Below are positions 60,246-64,000 of a stretch of DNA of 64,000 nucleotides, in pieces (positions within the stretch are counted from its first letter, which is position 1; each line of letters opens with the position of its first letter). A program made the translations under genes and the position numbers. This DNA comes from Elephas maximus indicus (Eukaryota > Chordata > Mammalia > Proboscidea > Elephantidae): positions 164,366,793 to 164,430,792 of the forward strand of contig NC_064819.1 of NCBI RefSeq assembly GCF_024166365.1. The letters run 5' to 3'. The notes beneath the pieces are model-generated. The model worked only from the letters and a program-made list of their open reading frames with translations, made no database searches and had not been told where the DNA came from.

Positions 60246-62715
60246 ATTTCGCTGTGGGGCTGAAGAGCCAAATGTGGGATCTGATGGAGTCTTAACATTT
60301 CATTTCTTTCTCCCTTATATGTCTGTTTGTCAAAGGGCTTTCTGAACCTGAGCATCGCTTTGACGGAGTGAAGCAAAATATTATGCCTTGAGCAGTCATT
60401 CCTTGTTGGAGATGACCCATTTAATCATTGAAAAACCTAGCTAATTGCATTGCTCCGGAAAGGGGACTTTTCTGGATATCCCAGTATTCTTTATAACATT
60501 TACTATCTGCAGAATTTAGCATCGATTGTTTTCATTTATTTTCCGAAAATAGGGTAGGGTAGATTTGTGATGTAGTTACAAGTTTCTAAGTAAGTTTTTT
60601 TCTTCTTCTTCTTTCCTTTTTTTGCTAAACAATGTTGAAAGGTAAATTACTTTCAAGCACAGGAGTGAAAAAATAGTTATAAAAGTTTGAGTTTCAAGCT
60701 CTTCTACTAGAAACTGATCCCCCTTTCTTAACCTCTCCCAGCAATCTTCCCCCCCTCCCCCGCTTCAATTCCAATCTGAGAGCAAGAAGCAAAGCGAAAT
60801 ACCCACTCCTCACATTTATTTACCAAAATAGGTGTCAGGTTTTTAAAATAAACACCCAATATTTCTTTATTATTTGATGTGAAGATCTAGGCTTAAAAAG
60901 CTGGGCAGAAACTTTCCTTACTATGGGACTTCTCAATTGTTGAAGCGCTGGCTCTTTTTAATTTATGTATTCAAGCTAATCCTCCCTTGCTCTCCACTCC
61001 TTGATGGAGCAATTCTACCAAGCAAGGTAGAAATACTTTCTAATTCATAATGAGATTAGAAAAGAATAATTGTATAATTCTGAGAGCAAAAGGCTTCCTT
61101 CCTCCTCAGACTAGCACCATTTTTTATACAAACATCTGTTTTAAAAACTGAATATTCCAGCATGTCAGATTGAAATACCCTTAAATTGTTTTGGTAATAT
61201 GAAAAAGGGACATATTCCTAATTTTAACTTTCTTCCATGTTTATTGCTTTGGGTACCAAGAATGAAAAACCAAAAGTTAGGGCTTTGAATAATCACAACC
61301 ATCCTTTAGTTCACAAATTCTTTCCAACTTAGTGTCATTCTCATCCAGAGGTCAAAACAAGATTTGCTTTTCTCTTCCTATGTCAACTCCCTGGTCTACC
61401 ATTCTAGTAACAGGAGGCTGGGAAATTTGTTCTCCACTACACAGAGTGTTTGAAAAGAATGGTTTCAGTGGTTAAATTACATACTAAATTTGCTTTGTTT
61501 TCCTTGTAAAGTTTCTGTGGGATCTGGTTAATTCTCCACCATCATCACCTTCATCTTTGCCATTAAAAATAATCAAAATTAGAATTTAGAAGGTAAAGCT
61601 ACCCAGCATTAAAAAAATCAATAATTAAAAAAAATTGCTTCATTGAGTATCTCAGTGATTTAGCCTTGACTGAATAGCTATGGTTGCTTAATGGAATAAA
61701 ATTCCAGGAAACATAGTGTGTGTCTTCAGTCCTGTCATTATTAAACAAACATTTTGTCATTTTTATAGTCCTTTAAATATTTCAGTTGCTCTCAAGTTAA
61801 TCCTTTAATTGTTTTGCCCTTAAACACCAAAATCTTGAGGTTTACTCATAAGCCATTTCTATACAGGGATATAACTATAAATAATAATCAGCCCTGAATT
61901 CAGGGTGTCTGTCTGCCTTCTCCCTGATGAACTTAAAGTGACTTTGCATTTGTTTTCATTTTTAATATAGTTTATTTGTTATAATGAGAGAGGAAATATT
62001 TTTCTTTTGTTGTACCATAAAATACTGAGGCTAGAAAAGCTCAAATGTGACTAGGCTAGAGGAATACAAAGGGGAACAGAAGCCAGAACCTGTATCTATC
62101 AAATGCTCACCTGTTCCAGCATCAGTAATTACCAGGTTAAAATGTCCTGTGGACTTACTTTAATCAAGTGACCCAGAGTCCTATTTCATTTGACTTGTTT
62201 CTTGCCTTTATCTGTTTGGATTCTTAAAAAGTGTCTGAAGGTTTGGGCCTGGAGCTGCTGGAGATCCCTTTGGTTCTGAGATAATTGCCTCCATGAGATC
62301 AGTGCTAACAGCCTGTAGAAGTCTCCTACTAACTAGGAGGTGATGGTGTTTGGAAAGGCTATGTCAAAGAACAGAAGATCAACCAGGCTTGAGAGAAAGG
62401 ATAATGGGTCCCCAAAGAAGGTGATAAATCCAAACTAGACTCTACTGTCTCGGTTTCAAAACTCCAGAATCAAAGCTCTTTTAGACTCATGCATCTAAAA
62501 GCTCTTTTAGATCTTGGTTTTCCCAAATTGATTGGAGCTGTTTGCAGGGGAGCTGGTGGCCATGACTGGGATGGCACAAGCAGATTGACCTTCCTGCCGG
62601 CAGTGGAGGAGTGCTAGGAATAGTCAACCCCTGACTTCCAAGGAGAGGTATGGTGGGAACAAAATGCAGAGGAGATATTGCTGCTTCTCCCACCAACTCC
62701 CTTTTTCACTACACA
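60246..62715. other. Repeat-poor AT-rich interval
   Basis: Some 2.5 kb with no AfroSINE, L1, LTR or MIR that I can identify, against one AfroSINE per about 2.4 kb elsewhere. No gene seen. Candidate conserved non-coding sequence. Confidence 0.45.
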
Positions 62716-62850
62716 GAAGGAACCATGGTGAGGTGGAAAGGGCAGCCTGTACCTCACTGGTTGGATAGTAGACCTCAGTTTCCTCTTATAAATGAAGGAC
62801 GTTGAACTAGATCATGGTTAAGGCCTTCTCAGTTTTGTGATTTGATGAGA
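62716..62850 (+). repeat. MIR-family fragment
   Basis: GACCTCAGTTTCCTCTTATAAATG, then GACGTTGAACTAGATCATGG. Confidence 0.55.
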
Positions 62851-62959
62851 GGTGAGGAAGAAAAGTATTAGAGATTGACTCATTGAGTCTGCCTTCCTAT
62901 ATGCCAGAAGTTTTCAGGGATACGTTGCTATCGACCATTCCAATTTAACTTTTGTTAGC

Positions 62960-63190
62960 TCTGTAGGTGCCCCTTCTTTTTTCTTGCACCATCAGTATTT
63001 TCTTCTTTTATGAATTATTGCCGTCATCATACAAGCCACCGGTAATATCTACTAACCTTTAAAAATGCTCCCTGATCTAATATCCCCCTCCAGCTACTGC
63101 CCTATTTCTCTGGTTCCCTTTACAGCAAAACTCATCAAAAAAGTAAAGTATAGTCACTGTCTCCACTTCCTTGTCTCTCATTCTCTCTCT
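62960..63190 (+). repeat. L2-like fragment
   Basis: CTCCAGCTACTGCCCTATTTCTC, CAGCAAAACTCATC and CACTGTCTCCACTTCC follow diverged L2 order. Confidence 0.45.
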
Positions 63191-63196
63191 CTTTTT

Positions 63197-64000
63197 ACAT
63201 TTTATTTATTTTGTTGTTGTTAAGAATATACACAGAAAAACATACAACAGTTTCTACATGTACCATTTAGTGACATTGATTACATTCTTCAAGTTGTGCA
63301 ACCATTCTCACCCTCCTTTTCTGAGTCCCCCCTTCCACCGCCCCCATTAACATAAATTCACTGCCCTCTAAGGTTTCTATCTATCTTTCAAGTTACTGTT
63401 TTCCGTTTGATCCCATGTAGATAGTTCTTAAAAGAGCATAATGCTCAAGGACGACTTTTTTTAGTAGTTAAGCTAAACTATTGTTTGGCTTTGAGAAGAC
63501 TTCAGGGGATATTTTTGGTTTAAATTTTAAGGATTATCTCAGGGCAGTAGTTTCAAGGGATCATCCAACCTTCCTGGCTCCAGGAAATCTGGAGCCCATG
63601 AAAATTTGAAATTCTGTTCTATATTTTTCCCCTTTTGATCATGTTTCTTCTATAGAATCTTTGATCAAAATGTTCTGTAATGGTAGCCGAGCATTGTCCT
63701 GTTCTTCTAGTCTCAGTTGTTCATGGAGGCAGTTAATCACACATTCTATATCCTCCTTCTATTCCTCATGCTCCTTCTTCCTCTCTTGCTGCCTTGGATT
63801 GTTGTGCCTTGGATGGCCTCTTGTAAGCTTTTAAGACCCCAGGCAATATACAACTAACTAGGAAGTAGAACAGAAGCACTAAACAAGTTATTAGGCCAAT
63901 TAACTGGGATGTCACATGAAACCATGGCTCTAAACATCCAAACCAAGAAACCAAATTCAGTGAGGATTTTGGTTGTACATAAGCAACCTCAGCAGCTACT
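63197..64000 (-). mobile_element. Afrotherian L1 3' UTR, runs off the window
   Basis: The T-rich start (3' end on the minus strand) and GTTGTTAAGAATATACAC match the scraps at 7.6 and 45.7 kb. CTTTTAAGACCCCAGGCA matches the L1 3' UTRs at 28.6 and 38.0 kb. Confidence 0.7.

Noticed and set aside
1-64000. CRISPR arrays, phage genes, operons or bacterial defence systems
   Set aside because: No regular direct-repeat arrays with spacers or bacterial-style gene packing. Repeats are dispersed SINE, LINE, LTR and hAT copies in a mammalian genome.

Overview
This is a vertebrate (mammalian) genomic window, not a microbial one. Genes are split into GT-AG exons, most of the sequence is introns and interspersed repeats, and CpG-rich promoters stand out against an AT-rich background. 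About 27 copies or fragments of a tRNA-derived SINE with the AfroSINE head and body, together with RTE (BovB-like) LINE copies, point to an afrotherian mammal (elephant, manatee, hyrax group). I cannot resolve the species. The genes match human 6q16.2, where the order is USP45 - TSTD3 - CCNC - PRDM13.

Layout. 1-1.14 kb: upstream flank with an MLT1-type LTR. 1.15-5.52 kb: TSTD3 on the plus strand, four coding exons, a 159-residue single-domain rhodanese with its catalytic cysteine; its intron 1 is full of repeats. 5.5-14.3 kb: intergenic, where TSTD3 and CCNC face each other tail to tail, with old L1, hAT and LTR copies and several AfroSINEs. 14.3-45.4 kb: CCNC (cyclin C) on the minus strand, twelve coding exons that I could join in frame to exactly 283 codons plus stop. 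Its introns hold a MaLR-class LTR-internal-LTR element (31.1-33.0 kb), a broken 5'-truncated L1 (about 34.3-38.7 kb), an L2 split by an L1 3' end (27.6-29.4 kb) and many AfroSINEs, two of which closely flank coding exon 4. 44.9-45.45 kb: the CCNC CpG-island promoter, with a perfect TCTCGCGAGA palindrome.

45.5-57 kb: intergenic and repeat-rich, including a solo MaLR LTR with a 5-base target duplication and a nested L1 3' end, a nearly full-length decayed RTE (50.26-53.46 kb), a second RTE 3' end, and an AfroSINE nested in another AfroSINE. 57-60.3 kb: two CpG-rich blocks with no recognisable coding gene. 60.3-63.2 kb: unusually repeat-poor, AT-rich sequence, followed by an afrotherian L1 3' end running to the window edge. 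By synteny the 57-63 kb interval lies between CCNC and PRDM13, so it is a candidate regulatory interval; PRDM13 itself is not seen.

TSTD3 is a sulfurtransferase-family protein and CCNC is the regulatory subunit of the Mediator kinase module. Nothing in the sequence links their functions; they are simply neighbours. I found no CRISPR, phage or bacterial-type system. The most notable items are the exon-like open segment antisense to CCNC (18,181-18,273), the RTE that reaches almost to a TSTD3 splice acceptor, the SINE-sandwiched CCNC exon, the shared RTE/AfroSINE tail, and the orphan CpG-rich interval.
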